The notes beneath the pieces are model-generated. The model saw nothing but the letters and a program-made list of their open reading frames with translations. It was not told where the DNA came from and searched no databases. From Gelatoporia subvermispora B (Eukaryota > Basidiomycota > Agaricomycetes > Polyporales > Gelatoporiaceae), in the NCBI GenBank assembly GCA_000320605.2, contig KB445791.1, forward strand, positions 1,949,854 through 2,013,853: a stretch of DNA of 64,000 nt, written 5' to 3'. Position numbers and translations under genes: made by a program. This document shows positions 47,353 to 59,385 of the stretch, piece by piece (position 1 is the stretch's first letter; every line of letters starts with the position of its first letter).

Positions 47353-49156
47353 TAGGCACCGTCGTCGTCATGTAAGGCGTTGAGAGTGTCCCTCATCTTC
47401 TTAAATTTGGCTCTGACGCGTTCAACATCTCCACATTTGTCATAGAATTCCCGAACCTCCTCCACCGTGAATCTGTAGTCACTGGCAACATCTTGAAGGG
47501 CTCTGTCCACGACATGTAGCCCAGAGTCCTCCCGATCTCCGCTGTTGGTAGGGCTGGTGCGATCTCAGTCATAGCCTCGGGGGATGCAAAGGCGTCCTTT
47601 ACGCACCTTCTTCTTGGCCTCTTGCTAGGACCCTCATTCATGTCGTCCCCTTCTTCATGACGCCGCTTGGCCCAGGCGGGCGGGGGTGCATTGCCTTCGC
47701 GGACCTGCCAGTCGCTCTCGTCGTCCTCCATCTCTTCCTCGATAGCATTTTGCCTGGCTACTGCAGCGTCCAGCTGTTGCGTGCCACTGGGCCCGGGGAT
47801 TGGTATGGACTGATGATGATATGGAGGGGGTGCTGGAGTATAGATCATGCCGCCCATGCCAGGATACCCGTCGTTGGGGCCACCGACCGCATGAAGTACT
47901 CCGGCCACTCCAGGTATCGCGACCGGCACCGGTACAGGGAAGCCCTCCAGCTCTTGCTGATGGATGTCCGATGGGCCTACTATCATGGTACCATTAGAGT
48001 TCGGCCGTGCCTTCTTGCGTATACGCTTTGGCTTCTCCTCTGGCTTGCGAACATAGCCATATTGACCCTTCTCTCCGTGAGCAGGCTTCTTGAGATCCAC
48101 TATCTCTGCTATTCGCGCGTCCAGGCGAACAGCATTCTTCTTATATCGTTCTCGCCACGACTGCCACGTATGCCGAGTCACCCATGCATACTCGGGATCG
48201 GTCGCCTGTGACCACGCTATGAGTTGCAGAGAGAAGAGCTGATCCAGAATACATACCATTTCACACAGTTGTTGATACAATCTATTACCTGTTCTGCCAC
48301 CTGTTTCCTTATACGGTATCTTGGCCGCGATCCATTGGCAGAGGTTCTCTTCGTCCTCGCCTGTAAATTGCGTGCGCCTGAACAAGAGCCACACTTGTTA
48401 AGCGCGCAACCGCCACAAACAACACGGATCGCTCACTCTTCTCCAGGCCGCCTGCCTCCTGGGTTCTTGTAAACCACAGGCGTGTATATTACTTGGCCTT
48501 TCTCGATACACTTCTTAACCCACAAGTAGGACTCGACATATTTGTCTGGTTCGCCTTGATAAGTCTTCACGAGGTGCTGGAACACTTCGGTGTTTGGGTC
48601 TGCGAGGACGACGCGCGCGGATTGGGCGGACGCCGTGGGGTCACCTCCAGAGTGCTCAAAGAGGATATCAGCCATCGATACACGACCAAACGTAACGCAT
48701 GAGGCTGAGGCTGGTGACACGTGTATCTACGTATAAAAGTAGGCCAATGGAGAATACATACCATGATTCGAGCGCTGAGAGCCGCGCGAACATTGACGTT
48801 CGCGATGCTGGAGTCGATGTGCATCCGTATTGGTTGCCCTTCATGAACAAAGATCTGCTTCAGCAGCATGCCATGTATCTTGCACGCCTCAACGTAGGTG
48901 TAGGGCACGAAGAATCGTTCGGGGCGCTCTGGGATGGCCCAACATAGTCGTAGGCGTTCCTCTTCGGCGGTCCCTGGCTGCACGAGTACATATCCGGCGC
49001 GCGGAACTTTGGATTCGACTCGACCTCCAAGCGCCTGAAAATATTTGAGTTCGACAACTCATGCCACAAGGCCTTGATACGAACCGCAATAGTCTCGCAC
49101 ACTTCGGCCTGGATCTCCTGCGGAATGTCTTTCTGAATGAAGAACTTTATCGCCAT
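47353..49156 (-). CDS. RAP1: RAP1-like telomere-binding protein (BRCT, Myb, RCT)
   Basis: Shelterin-type telomere protein. The first exon MAIKFFIQKDIPQE joins by an intron (about 49036-49083) to ALGGRVESKVPRAGYVLVQ, a BRCT fold. Then ERFFVPYTYVEACKIHG, and GDPTASAQSARVVLADPN with YLWVKKCIEKGQVIYTP, a second BRCT-like part. The Rap1 Myb domain reads RTQFTGEDEENLCQWIA, ETGGRTGNRLYQQL, WVTRHTWQSWRERYKKN. A basic patch (KPKRIRKKARP), a Pro/Gly-rich linker and a basic nuclear signal (SKRPRR) follow. The last exon holds an RCT-like tail: VDRALQDVASDYRFTVEEV, YDKCGDVERVRAKFKKMRDT, ending at TAA 47353-47355. In family members RCT binds partner proteins and Myb binds DNA or protein. Confidence 0.85.
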
Positions 49157-49510
49157 GCCATTGCTATCCTGGAATATCGGCTACACCAAGCATATAAAGG
49201 ATATGATGAGATGCTATATGCGCGGTAGGACTGATGGCAAGACCGACCATGCTGAATAGGACGTGCTGTGGTAGGAGGCGGTTGGGCGGGAGGTAACCTC
49301 GTTTGGGGGTTAGAGTTTCGTTGCTCCTTATGTAAGGTTAGGGTCTAGTCGCGGCCATATAACATCACGTGGCACTCATCCAGCTGCCACACGCTCATGC
49401 GCTGGTCTTTCGCGGAGGAAGAAGACCCGTGGGCGTGAATGGAAAGGCACAGCACGAATAGATGATATTGGTAGTATGACATCCACAGATCTATATAGCA
49501 TGCGCAGGTA
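49157..49510. other. Intergenic, no gene seen
   Basis: About 350 bases between the RAP1 start and the dehydrogenase stop. It contains catcacgtggc near 49363, a CACGTG-type word, and probably the RAP1 promoter. No open frame of note. Confidence 0.5.
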
Positions 49511-51353
49511 TCAAGGTAGCACCTTCCCCGGATTCATGATCCCCTTCGGATCGAATAGCTGCTTGATCCTCTTCATCCAATCAATGCTTACAGCATTCTT
49601 TGAGTACTGTAGTGCGTGCGTCTTCATCACACCAATACCATGCTCTGCTGACACGGAACCTTTGTATTTTGCTACAGGCGTATGGGTCAGAGACGGTGAA
49701 GAAAGTGCAATGAAGAGATTGAGAGCTTACCGACGAGCTCATATACGAATGGCTCTAACGCTGCTTCGATCTCCGGCGTGTAGGCATCCGCTACCACGTT
49801 CAGGTGCAAGTTGCCTGATGGACCGATGTCAGTAGGAACTCGCAGGACCTAGAATACCCGACTTGCCATCGCCGACATGACCGTAACCAACTACGTGTCT
49901 CACTGCGCCTTCACGCATAAGACCTTTCGACTTCAGATGTTCGCGGGTGATGTCGAGCACCTCTTGGAACTTCTGCAGAGGTACAGAGATATCGTACTTG
50001 TATGCCTTGCCTTCTTTCGAGACAGCTTCAGTAAGCCCTTCCCGGATAGCCCAGAGCGAAGCGAACTGTGCCGGTGACGTCGCCAGAACGCCAGTGTTGA
50101 TGAGCGGCTCGTCCGCTTCCATGAGGCTTTCCAGCAAGTTGTTAAGTTTCTGGATATCTTTGAGAACGTGGGTCGACCAGAATAGCGGGGAAAACGCACC
50201 TGCTCGTCATGTTCACGGTTGCCACCGCTAGTCTCAACCAAGACAAAGCATTCAGCACCCTCAACTTCCTCAGCATCGAGGGCACGACCTTGGTTGTGCT
50301 TGACAGCAAGATCATACACGCTTCTGTCGATATACTCGAACGCAGAGAGGATCTCCGACAGCTGTCGCTTGACCTCCTTAAACAACGGAAGGACATTATC
50401 GAACTTCGGCAAAGCAAGCATCACATTGTTCAGTGCCTGTGGTGCCGGTGCCGTGAGAATAGACACGCCAGTGACAATACCCAATGTTCCTTCGGCACCA
50501 ATGAATAGCTGTTTGAGGTCGTAGCCTGCAAATGGTAAGTGGAGGTAGAGCGGTATAGGCCAACTAACTGACCAGTATTGTCTTTACGCAATGCTGTAAG
50601 CTGGTCGAGAATTGTACCATCCGGGAGAACTACTTCTAGGCCCAGTACTGTACCGTGAAGCGAACCGTAGCGAAGCAGACGGAGGCCACCAGCGTTTGTC
50701 GAGACGTTTCCGCCTACTTGACAGCTGCACGGTTGTTCAGCGGTACGGCTCGCGAGCAGTGGCATGAGCAGATGGCGCACCTGCCTTTGGCACCCAAATC
50801 AAGAGGGAAGACATAGTTGTGAGGTGCAAGGTAGTCTGATAGGGACTGCAGAATACATCCTGCGTCGGCAACCAGGATACCTACAAATTGAATGGTGTTA
50901 CGGGTCAGACTTGGGTTTTAGCTCGACCAGGTACCCACCGGAAACGTCGTCAAAGGCCCGAACTTTTGACATGTTGGCCAAGCTGAGGATAAGCTCATCC
51001 TTGACCGGGACACTCCCTCCGACGAGACCCGTGTTTCCTCCCTGGGGCACGATACCGATGCGGCGATCGTTGCACCACTTGACAATCTCGCTGACTTCCT
51101 TCGTAGTGCGCGGCTTCAAGACCGTCGTGGACTTGCCATGGTACTTGTTCATCCAGTCATTATTGAAAGGCTCAAGCTCTGAGTCGGGTGAAGGGCTGGG
51201 GGGCAAAGTAGTAATGATTGCGGAAGGTGGGAGGATTTGGCGGAAATGGGCGAGGTCATGCTCAGTTACGGAGTTGAGCTGGGGGAACGAGTGCGCCCAG
51301 CGTCGAGGGACTCGCAGGGCCGGTACCCTCGAGACAGACCGGACCAGAAACAT
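49511..51353 (-). CDS. DLD2: D-2-hydroxyglutarate / D-lactate dehydrogenase, mitochondrial FAD enzyme
   Basis: FAD-dependent oxidation of D-2-hydroxyglutarate or D-lactate in mitochondria. The start at 51351-51353 ([22 protein letters not shown]) gives an Arg-rich, amphipathic leader. The FAD-binding domain has [56 protein letters not shown] and [11 protein letters not shown], then [13 protein letters not shown]. The C-terminal domain has NREHDEQ, the [14 protein letters not shown] metal/substrate motif (spliced) and [14 protein letters not shown]. The end is [18 protein letters not shown] before TGA at 49511-49513. About 530 residues. The split between D2HGDH and D-lactate activity cannot be made from sequence alone. 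Six or so introns. Confidence 0.88.
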
Positions 51354-51804
51354 GATGGTGGGACGAGGGAAGTGGCGCGAGGGCCGCCAAATGTAAATCG
51401 CCCTAGTCGTGCGAGTCGTCCGGGAAGGAGGTGGATCCTCGCCTCCGCTCATTCTCAGCCTGTTCGGCCCGGCTCACCGCCCTGACGTCTTACATGCACT
51501 TGTCCATCTTACTAGGAGAGTTGATCCTGAAACGATGCAGCCTTCCGCCTCATCTTGAGACATACAGAAGTATGCACCGAGACATAGTCTATCAATTCGT
51601 ATGATATTCATCTACAGTACTCCTGATAGTCATGTATCGTTGCCTTTGCTCACGGAATTACAGGTACAACATCGCTCCTGTACTAATATATGACAAGTAG
51701 TAATACTAATCTGTCATGGCTTTCGGCCAACGAATGAGAGATGGCCTTGTAAGAAAGGGAATTTGACCTACGCGGGGTATCTATCCAAAGGAACTGGAGA
51801 TCTG
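51354..51804. other. Intergenic, no gene seen
   Basis: About 450 bases between the dehydrogenase start and the MMM1 stop. AT-rich in part, with the dehydrogenase promoter probably inside. No motif-bearing frame. Confidence 0.5.
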
Positions 51805-52990
51805 CTATAGGGCCGCTGTATGCTGCTCTTGTTCCCTTCTGACGTCTTCTTCGGCGTCATGGACGCTTGTAAGACCAGGAAGCACAACCTTCCACGTGCC
51901 TTTCTCTACCAATAGCCTGCGTATCTGCGGCAACTGAGCCAAGTCCTACGTAGTACACGATCTGCAAACACGAACCTGGTGTGTTATAAGCTCATGCAAT
52001 TTTGGTACGTCGGCAAGTTTGGCGCGGCTGCCCATAAGCGAAGTAGTCCTGAGGTTGAGAGTGAAGTCGGTGTGCGAAGACGGCAGAGAGAACGTCACGG
52101 TCGGATGAGGCGAAGTGGGATCCGGCGGCGTTAACAGTATCTGGGTGTAAGATGAGTGACAGTACTTATAAACATGCATGCATAAGGAGACCTCACAGAT
52201 GAAGAGAATAATGATAAAGAGATGGTTAGTGACACAGGTAGCCGCGCGAAGGACGGTAGGGGGTAGTTGAAGAGTACAGAGGTCGAAAGTGAAATCGAGA
52301 CAGAATCAACGTATGACACGTCAAATTCAAGTTGCTTGAGTTTTGTAAGGTCAGTCACTCATGGTAGAGGAGAACATGAAACACACTGGGTTCTTCGTTG
52401 CAAAGTCGCGGCTCTTTCTGCGAGCACGAGACAAACGAGGTGCCGAAACACCGAGGTTCACAGAATGCACCTTGATAGGCGACTAAAGATCGCAAAGTCA
52501 ATACTAGCGAGAGGTCAGGGAGGTGTCGAGGTTAGGCTACCATGAACCCTGCAGGGCGCAAATTGTTGGCGTAGTTCTCGATCCTCCTGCGAGCGATCTC
52601 GTCGCCTTCCAAGCCCGGCTTATCATCACGCAGCTTGAATCGGTACGCTTCAAGAAGCTATGTATAAGTTCAGCCACGGTCGCTAATATGATGCTCTGGA
52701 CCGACCTGCTGCAGCAAGATGTTTAGCCAGTCAGTGCTTTCTGCGTCAGCCGCGTCCCCTTGAGATTCGTTTCCTTTCTCCGCACATGCCCGTAGTAGCA
52801 CTTCGCGTAAATCCGCTTCGTCATTGTCGGCCTCTACTTTTGGCTGATATGTAGCAGTGCGATGCTCAGATCCGGAGTCAAAGAAGAGGTACTTGAGGAT
52901 GAGCACGAGCAGGAAGAGGATCGAGAACTGTCCCAGCACAAGTCCCTGAGTGAAGGTGGGCTGCAAGCTGAATATGTACGCGTTTCCCAT
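51805..52990 (-). CDS. MMM1: MMM1, ER subunit of the ERMES tethering complex
   Basis: ER membrane protein that joins ER and mitochondria in ERMES and moves lipids through its SMP domain. The start MGNAYIFSLQPTFTQGLVLGQ leads to one membrane span (LFLLVLILKYLFF). A short acidic linker precedes the SMP domain: ESTDWLNILLQQ, FEFDVSYVDSVSISLSTSVLFN-type in the fourth exon (partly quoted), PLPSFARLPVSLTISLSLF, and TVTFSLPSSHTDFTLNLRTTS. It ends LPGLTSVHDAEEDVRREQEQ before TAG at 51805-51807. Length, about 330 residues, and the order N-terminal TM then SMP fit MMM1 and exclude MDM12 and MDM34. Head-to-head with the TTL-like gene (310-bp gap). Confidence 0.9.
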
Positions 52991-53299
52991 GGCCCACAGC
53001 AGGGGGTGCGAGGCAGAGACGAGAGAGCTGTGTGAGGCAGGTCGTCGTAGTGCGAGTGGGTGCGGCGAGCGAGTCGGACGCGGTCTGTCGGCGAGGAGCG
53101 ATCATATGGGCGCTGGTGCGTCGCGTGCACGCCTGGCACGTGATTTTTTGCGAATCGCGGTGCGTACGCGCGCGGGGCTCGAGCAGCCTCGTCGTCGTCG
53201 GCCGCAGCCTCGAGCTGACTTGCTGGACCCCCGTTGATCGTTGTCGCACCCTCGCGTTGCCCACTCGACCCTGCACGCATTCCCCTCATATCAGCCAAT

Positions 53300-55051
53300 A
53301 TGGAAGAATTCACTGCTCTCGTGACTTGGCCAGGAGCTCCGCTTACAGATTCCCTTGTCCGAAAGTCGCTCGCGTCTCTTCACCCATCCCCCAAGGTTGT
53401 CACCTCCTTGAGCGAAGAGCTCCGAAAATCTCCAGGAAACCTACTACAATGGGCCAACTACGACTCTATGGAGCATGAGCTCACGCTTGCCCCGCCACCC
53501 AGCAGCAAAGTCCTCTCGTCCTCTTATACTATCCGCAAAGCTCTGATCCGAAAGCACTATCTGTCCCGATGCATCCACAACTACCTCACGAAGCACCCTG
53601 ATTCACCATTATCTGATGCCGCACCGAAGACATGGGAGCTTGAGCTTAGTTTTGCGGATGAACTGGACGAGATGTGGAGCGACGACCTCTGGGATCTGGG
53701 CCAAGAGCTAGATAGTGGCAGCGATAAGTGGTGGCTCCTCAAACCAGGCATGACTGACCGTGGAATGGGAATCCGACTCTTCCGCACGAAAGATCAGCTT
53801 GCAAGTATCTTTGAGTCGTTTGAACAAGACGATTCCGAGGAAGACGAGGAAGGAGACGACCAGGGGAATGATACATCCATTGCGACTTCTCAGATTCGTC
53901 ACTTCGTTATCCAAGTGAGTCTTGTCAGACATCGCATGCCGTTGCACTGGCTTCAAGACCCATCAGTCTTTGTGTTCTCAGACTATTCGTCTTTCTTTTT
54001 CGTTTACTGGCTGTCTAATTACTGACTGTCTACATGTAACCTCAGGAATACCTATCTAAATCGCTATTGCTCGATCCTGCTGAAGTACCTCTTGATGAAC
54101 AACCAAAGCCGCCACTCCAAGATTTGCGCGGCCACAAAGTCAGCCCACCACCTCCCTGATGTCCCGCCACGCTGCTCATGCAACAATAGTTCCACCTGCG
54201 CGTGTATTGCGTCGCATCCGGCGCTCTCACCATTTACATGTACACGCGTATGCTTGCACTATTTTCGGGGACGCCCTATGTCGCTCCCACTGCTGGCGAA
54301 GAAGGCACTGAGAATGTCGACGTGAATGCGGATCTTGCTGGTTACCTCACAAATACTTCGCAGCAAAAAGAACATGGAGAGGCCAGCGTGAGATTGTTTG
54401 ACGAGCTCATAGGTTGCCACATTCTTCCACCGCATCAGCCTGGAAGGCCCGACGAAGCAAGTGCAAGCAAGTCGCCCCAACCCCGACCGTCGCGCGCGAT
54501 GGGTGTGGCTCTCGATGCTGAAGCAGTCCGTGCTTCAAGAAAGCACGAGACGGAGAAGAGATCGCAAGCACAAGAAGAGTCTATCCTGACAGCAGCGGAT
54601 GTGGAGGACATCAAGAATCAGATTGCGGAAGTCCTGGGGGAGACATTCAAGGCTGCGTTAGAGATGAGCGTTCATTTCCAAGTGTGTTTGCTCTATACGA
54701 TTGTCCGCAAGCAGTTCATTGAACGCCACTCATCAGCCATTGCCGAACGCATTCGAGTTTTACGGAATCGATTTAATCGTATCTCACTCGGAGGCACCGA
54801 GCCCACGCAAGTTCCAGGTTCATCTCCTGGAAGTCAATTCGGAGCCAGCGATAGAGCTGACAGGACCTCGCCTCACATGGATATTGGAAGATGTATTCCG
54901 CGCGATGGGTAAAGTATGTGTCGAGCCTTTCTTCAGCAAGTCAAATAGCACAGATACAGAAACTGCCGTCGACGCATGGGAAGTGGGGCAGACACGCCAC
55001 GAACTGAGAAAATGTCTAGATGTGCAAGTGAGAGGTTCACGGGGCTGGTGA
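53300..55051 (+). CDS. Tubulin-tyrosine-ligase-like ATP-grasp protein (fungal TTL domain, Pby1-like)
   Basis: About five exons. The N-terminus (ATG 53300) has TALVTWPGAPLTDSLV, KSPGNLLQWANYDSMEHEL, then SYTIRKALIRKHYLSRCIHNY. The ATP-grasp/TTL core follows: WWLLKPGMTDRGMGIRLF (the nucleotide-binding KPGxxDRGxG), HFVIQ|EYLSKSLLL, FHLRVYCVASGALTIYMY and FEFYGIDLIVSH... HLLEVNSEPAIELTGPRL, the metal-binding end of TTL domains. An acidic insert and a helix with TAADVEDIKNQIAEVL lie between. In yeast the related Pby1 TTL domain is linked to P-bodies. Whether the fungal enzyme modifies tubulin is not known. C-terminus near 55051. Confidence 0.8.
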
Positions 55052-55318
55052 TAAGAAATGTACTTCATGTCGTAGTACGAGCCGAAGGACCTCATAATGT
55101 ATGATTTTCGATGACAGTAGTTGCCGATATGCAAGGCTCACCGCCGCGGTGGACACCAGTTGCTACTACATAGCTATACGGTAGTTGTGCCCGCCGGTAG
55201 ACGAGCGCCGGTACTCCAGCGCACCGCACGGCAGTTGCCGAGACATTCTTCCCTCTATACCCTCTTCAGCCACTTCTGGTTTGCGCGTAGTGTCGCTCAA
55301 CCTCAATCAAAAGACGAC

Positions 55319-55970
55319 ATGTCCTCAAATAGCTCCAACGTCGTGTTTGACGACATCTTCACCATAAACGCCATTGACAAAGAAGGCAAAAAGTTCGACC
55401 GAGGTCTGTCTCCTCCTTCCGCCACAGCTCGGAGGACCGCTGGCTCATACTGCCGTATTCCCGCCTTGTTATGAACAGTGTCACGTCTTTACGCGCACTC
55501 AAAAAACTACGACATGGATCTCACCCTTGACTACAACGTCGAACTGTATCCGCTCCATGTAGACGACTCATTCACGCTCGCACTGGCATCGTCACTCGCT
55601 CGCGGACCACCAGGGACTGCCGACGGCGAGGATGACAAGGATCGGGACGTCTGGAGGCCCGACGGGAAGGGTCGGCGCGGTCTGGAGGAGGATTATGAAT
55701 ATGTAATGTATGGCAAGGTAAGGCGCGAGCTCCCGCATCTTGTCACCGATGCGTATTCACTCTACGACTAGGTGTACCGATTTGATGGGGGGTCTGCAGA
55801 GATTGTGTAGGTGTTGTATTCTTACACAACGTCGTCAAATATCAAATTGACCCTGCTGCAGGACGGCATATGCGTCGTTTGGTGGCCTGCTGATGTCGCT
55901 GACGGGCTCGTTCCGGCATATGACAAGTATCGTTCTGGGGGACCCAGTATACTTGCTAATGAGAAAGTAA
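55319..55970 (+). CDS. RPB8: RNA polymerase common subunit RPB8 (RPABC3)
   Basis: Shared subunit of nuclear RNA polymerases I, II and III. The first exon reads MSSNSSNVVFDDIFTINAID, EGKKFDR. Then VSRLYAHSKNYDMDLTLDYN, VELYPLHVDDSFTLALASSLA, an acidic/basic loop, EEDYEYVMYGK, and after introns VYRFDGGSAEIV and ASFGGLLMSLTGSFRHM, ending IVLGDPVYLLMRK (TAA 55968-55970). All family blocks of the OB-fold are present. About 155 residues. Confidence 0.92.
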
Positions 55971-56504
55971 TGTATAGTATCTGCTCGTGCCCTATTACGT
56001 TTACTCGTGACACTAGGATGGTGATTCAGTGAGACTCGTGTGTCACAGAGAAAGGCTTACGCGTGATGTCTTTGAAACCTTCTGTTCAACTATGACAACT
56101 TTTGCTCTCCATCTTACTGGTGCCGACTTCAACCTTCGACACTTGCCTCCGACCGGTGTCGATTGACATAATGCACCCCGATTCAAGTTTAGCAACAGCA
56201 TGCCGCCCCTTTTGGTCCTGATTGCGACAGTGACAAACGCAGCATTTGAAGAGCTCTCGTTATCCGAGTGCAGCGGCCTCGGCTCAGCAGCTTCAATTCT
56301 GGCTGTCCAGCGCTTGACATGCGCATCAGATGCTACGCCTTGGCCAAGTCAGTGTGCCTGCTCAAGCGCTCAAGATCCGTCGACTTAAACGTGCATCAAA
56401 CCTACTCCGTATTATTTCCCCGCTCAGTCCCCCCTCCTCCTTCAACCCTGTGGGCTGATTGTAACTATCCGACTGTGCATTGTTCCGTACTTTTCCTGCG
56501 TTCC
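55971..56504. other. Intergenic, no gene seen
   Basis: About 530 bases between RPB8 and the cystathionine gamma-synthase-like gene. An open frame upstream of the chosen ATG (56505) runs through it, but its sequence is not conserved and I treat it as a leader. Confidence 0.45.
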
Positions 56505-58331
56505 ATGGCTTGCACGCATGTGCCTATAGGACAACCTCTTCCGGAGGCTGCGGGGAAACATGCGTTATCCGTGTCCCTGCCTACGTGGTCATCACACATT
56601 GGGTTCAAGGAAGACGACCGCAGAGTGACGGATCTGATGCAAACCGGCTACCCGCGGTTCTGGGCTCATTGGGACATCCGCAAAGTAAGATCTATCTTGC
56701 TTTCTCTTGAGGCACGTCTGACGTGCTTGATATTCTGAACGGCAGTTGTCGAAATTTCTCGAAGACCGGTATGGAAAGGCAGGCGAGAAGGCGCACCTTC
56801 TACGCTCCGCTTCGGCTGCCCAGGCTTGCTGCGCGTTCATGTCTGCACGCAATGTCTCTGCTCGCGTTGTGAAGTGCGACCTACCTACCAAGGCACGTCC
56901 AGGAGCGGACTTACATATAGTGTTTTACCCGGAGGATGGCTTTGGTGTCGCCAAGGAGTTTTGGCAACACACGGGACTGGGGGTCACAACGCGACTGACA
57001 CACTACTATATGAATCTCCTTCTGGGGGATGGGTGCCTCGCGAAGATACCTGGTGGAGCTGGGACCGCCGACCTTGATAACGATGACAGCAGGCTCACTG
57101 AAGCGGCAATTGGCGCTAAACTCAAAATTCGTCGTCGCATCGCCGACTTGGTTCAGATAGACGTCGAGAACGTCTTTCTGTACCCGGCGGGAATGCACGC
57201 CATATGGTCCGCGCATCAACTATGTATGCAGGTTCTAGGCGAGAGCAAAAGCGTATGCTTTGGGTAAGGCGTTATCCCCTCCAGTATACACGTGTCCTGA
57301 CCAGAACACACACAGCTTCCCTTACGTGGACACATTGAAAGTCCTAGAGAAATGGGGGCCAGGATGCTATTTCTTCCCAGATGGCGCAGACAAATTCATC
57401 GATGAGCTGGAGGAGTTGATGGTCTCTCTCAAGAACGGGAAATCGTCAGCAGTGTCACCAATCCTCGCGATCTTCACCGAACTGCCCTCCAACCCATTGC
57501 TCAGATCAGTCAACTTTCCTCGTCTCCGTCAACTTGCGGACAAGTATGAAATCCCCATTGTCGTCGACGAGACAGTTGGCAACTTCGCGAACGTAGACAT
57601 GATGTCGTATGCGGATATCGTTGTCTCCAGTCTAAGCAAACTCTTCAGTGGCCAGGCAGACGTTATGGGGGGCAGGTAGGTACAGAGATCCCACAATACT
57701 GCTCACAAAGCTCATTTTCTTCAGTCTCATCCTCAACCCAACCGGGAAGCATTACTCTGCGCTAATGAACCAACTGTGCGCGACGTACGAGGACATGTAT
57801 TTCGATGAAGACGTCATTGTCATGGAGCGAAACTCTCGGGACTTCGTTCAGCGCTCCTCGATCATAGACAGCAACACTGATGCAGTCACAGCATATCTCA
57901 AGTCAAGTGACTGTGCAGCCGTCGTCAAGGAAGTCTACTATCCCAAGTTTCAGACGCGCGCACACTATGATACCTGTCGTCGACCCAACGGCGGTTACGG
58001 TGGTCTGTTCTCCATTTTATTCGCCTCCGTCGCCGCTGCACAAGGGTTCTTCGACGCACTTCCCTGCCCAAAAGGCCCCAGCTTCGGGACCAACTTCACT
58101 TTGGTGTGTCCATACGCCATCATTGCCCATTACAGGGAATTGGACTGGGCGAAATCGCATGGTGTTCCGATCGAGCTTGTCCGCGTTTGGGTTGGGCTTG
58201 AAAAATTTGGGGACTTGATGGATGCTTTCAGGGGAGCAATCAAGGCTGCAGAAGAAGCACACGCACATCATGCTCCGGGCGATATGCCGCAGGCAATCTG
58301 GCGAGCTGCCAGTTGCTCCGCGGGGGAATAA
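56505..58331 (+). CDS. STR2: Cystathionine gamma-synthase-like PLP enzyme
   Basis: Cys/Met-metabolism PLP enzyme, likely cystathionine gamma-synthase of transsulfuration. Four exons. The start is put at MACTHVPIGQPLPEAAGKH, before the conserved ALSVSLPTW. Then KEDDRRVTDLMQTGYPRFW, LSKFLEDRYG, FLYPAGMHAIWSAHQL (the start of the PLP-binding domain), FPYVDTLKVLEKWGPG, ILAIFTELPSNPLLRSV, YEIPIVVDETVGNFANVD (PLP Asp), and VVSSLSKLFSGQADVMGGS with the Schiff-base Lys. The C-terminal domain has SIIDSNTDAVTAYL, GGLFSILFASVAAAQGFF and FGTNFTLVCPYAIIAHYRE. These match fungal STR2 rather than MET17 or CYS3. Stop at 58329-58331. An upstream ATG cannot be excluded. Confidence 0.83.
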
Positions 58332-58759
58332 TTTGTCTTTATTGGCCCGTTAGTCGAGTATTCTGACTTCGTCCGGCAGTATATGGAGAGTGCTAGTGAT
58401 GTCTTGTCTATCATGATAACAAACCAGATAGTTGTCATGACAAGTGTAGTGTCTAGACTGAATAACTGAGCGAGACAGCGGGATTCATGCGAGGTCGAGG
58501 TAGACTCGCGTTTGAATGACAATAAAGTACGAATGAAAACCAATGCATTTTTTTCGGAACGATGCAAAGCCAAAACTATGCAGTAGTTCCTAATTGAAGA
58601 GATTCGTATCTCTGGCAGGCACGTCATTTCAATTCGACAATCCGTCAATCATTCGGATTACGATATTGTACTCGTGTGCTCCTCTTGTAATACAATTACT
58701 TCTGTTCCCATACTCATACACTGCTGTAGTCCCGAAGGAGACATGTACCACCTATATGC
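58332..58759. other. Convergent intergenic region, no gene seen
   Basis: About 430 bases between the convergent ends of the cystathionine gamma-synthase-like gene and the CON-6 gene. Probably 3' untranslated sequence of both. No coding signal. Confidence 0.5.
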
Positions 58760-59124
58760 TCACTCCAAGTCTTCGAGAATCTCCTTAGAGTGTCCTTTAG
58801 CCTCCTGGGAGACATTCGGGTTCTTCAACGCCGCCTGGAGGAATAATACGTTAATCCAGGTCTGCGACAGCTACCTCGCGCTATCAAGTATTACCCACCT
58901 TGTGACCAATGGCAACATTGGCCTCGTGTGCCTCGGTGGTATCGAGCTCGCCGCTCAGCTCCATCTCCTGGAGTCTCTCCGACGCGCGCTCCTTGGCCTC
59001 CTCAGAGTTGTTAGGGTTAGAGATGGCAGCCTCTGCGACGAAGCATCAGCAACACGTTCAAGGCGGGCCAAACCGCTTTGTGAGACTTACTGAGACCGCG
59101 GGCAACGTTTCCTGGGTTAGACAT
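58760..59124 (-). CDS. Conidiation protein 6 (CON-6) family, small
   Basis: Short stress- or sporulation-linked protein of about 80 residues, in three exons. The first (ATG 59122-59124) reads MSNPGNVARGL. The second reads KAAISNPNNSEEAKERASERLQ-type (partly quoted), LSGELDTTEAHEANV, AIGHK. The third reads AALKNPNVSQEAKGHSKE, ILEDLE, and stops at TGA 58760-58762. Two repeats of the K-A-x-I/L-x-NPN-x-S-x-EAK unit are the family's hallmark (PF10346). In Neurospora CON-6 is abundant in dormant conidia; the role in basidiomycetes is unclear. Charged and probably disordered, with no signal peptide. Confidence 0.9.
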
Positions 59125-59338
59125 TGTGATTCGAGGTGCTGGGTTTAATTCAGATGACTGGTGTGAACGATTCGAAGACAACTTTCTTGTAGAATCCAGC
59201 CTGTAGCGTGCCTTTAAATACAGGAACTAGCGCTCGCTGGTGGCGCAGTACGCATCACCGTCATAGCTGATGTCGATTCCCGACTCCTTTGGACCCAGAC
59301 ACGATTGGCCGCGCTCGAGTTGTGCCGGTGTGAGCGAA

Positions 59339-59385
59339 TGAAGCCAACGAGTGATGCAACGCGCGATGTCACTTTCATCACGTGA
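59339..59385 (+). repeat. 47-bp direct repeat, member A
   Basis: Begins tgaagccaacgagtgatgca and ends ttcatcacgtga. An identical copy lies at 60248-60294, about 0.9 kb away, in the same orientation. The last bases contain the palindrome tcacgtga. No feature around it explains it. Confidence 0.85.
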
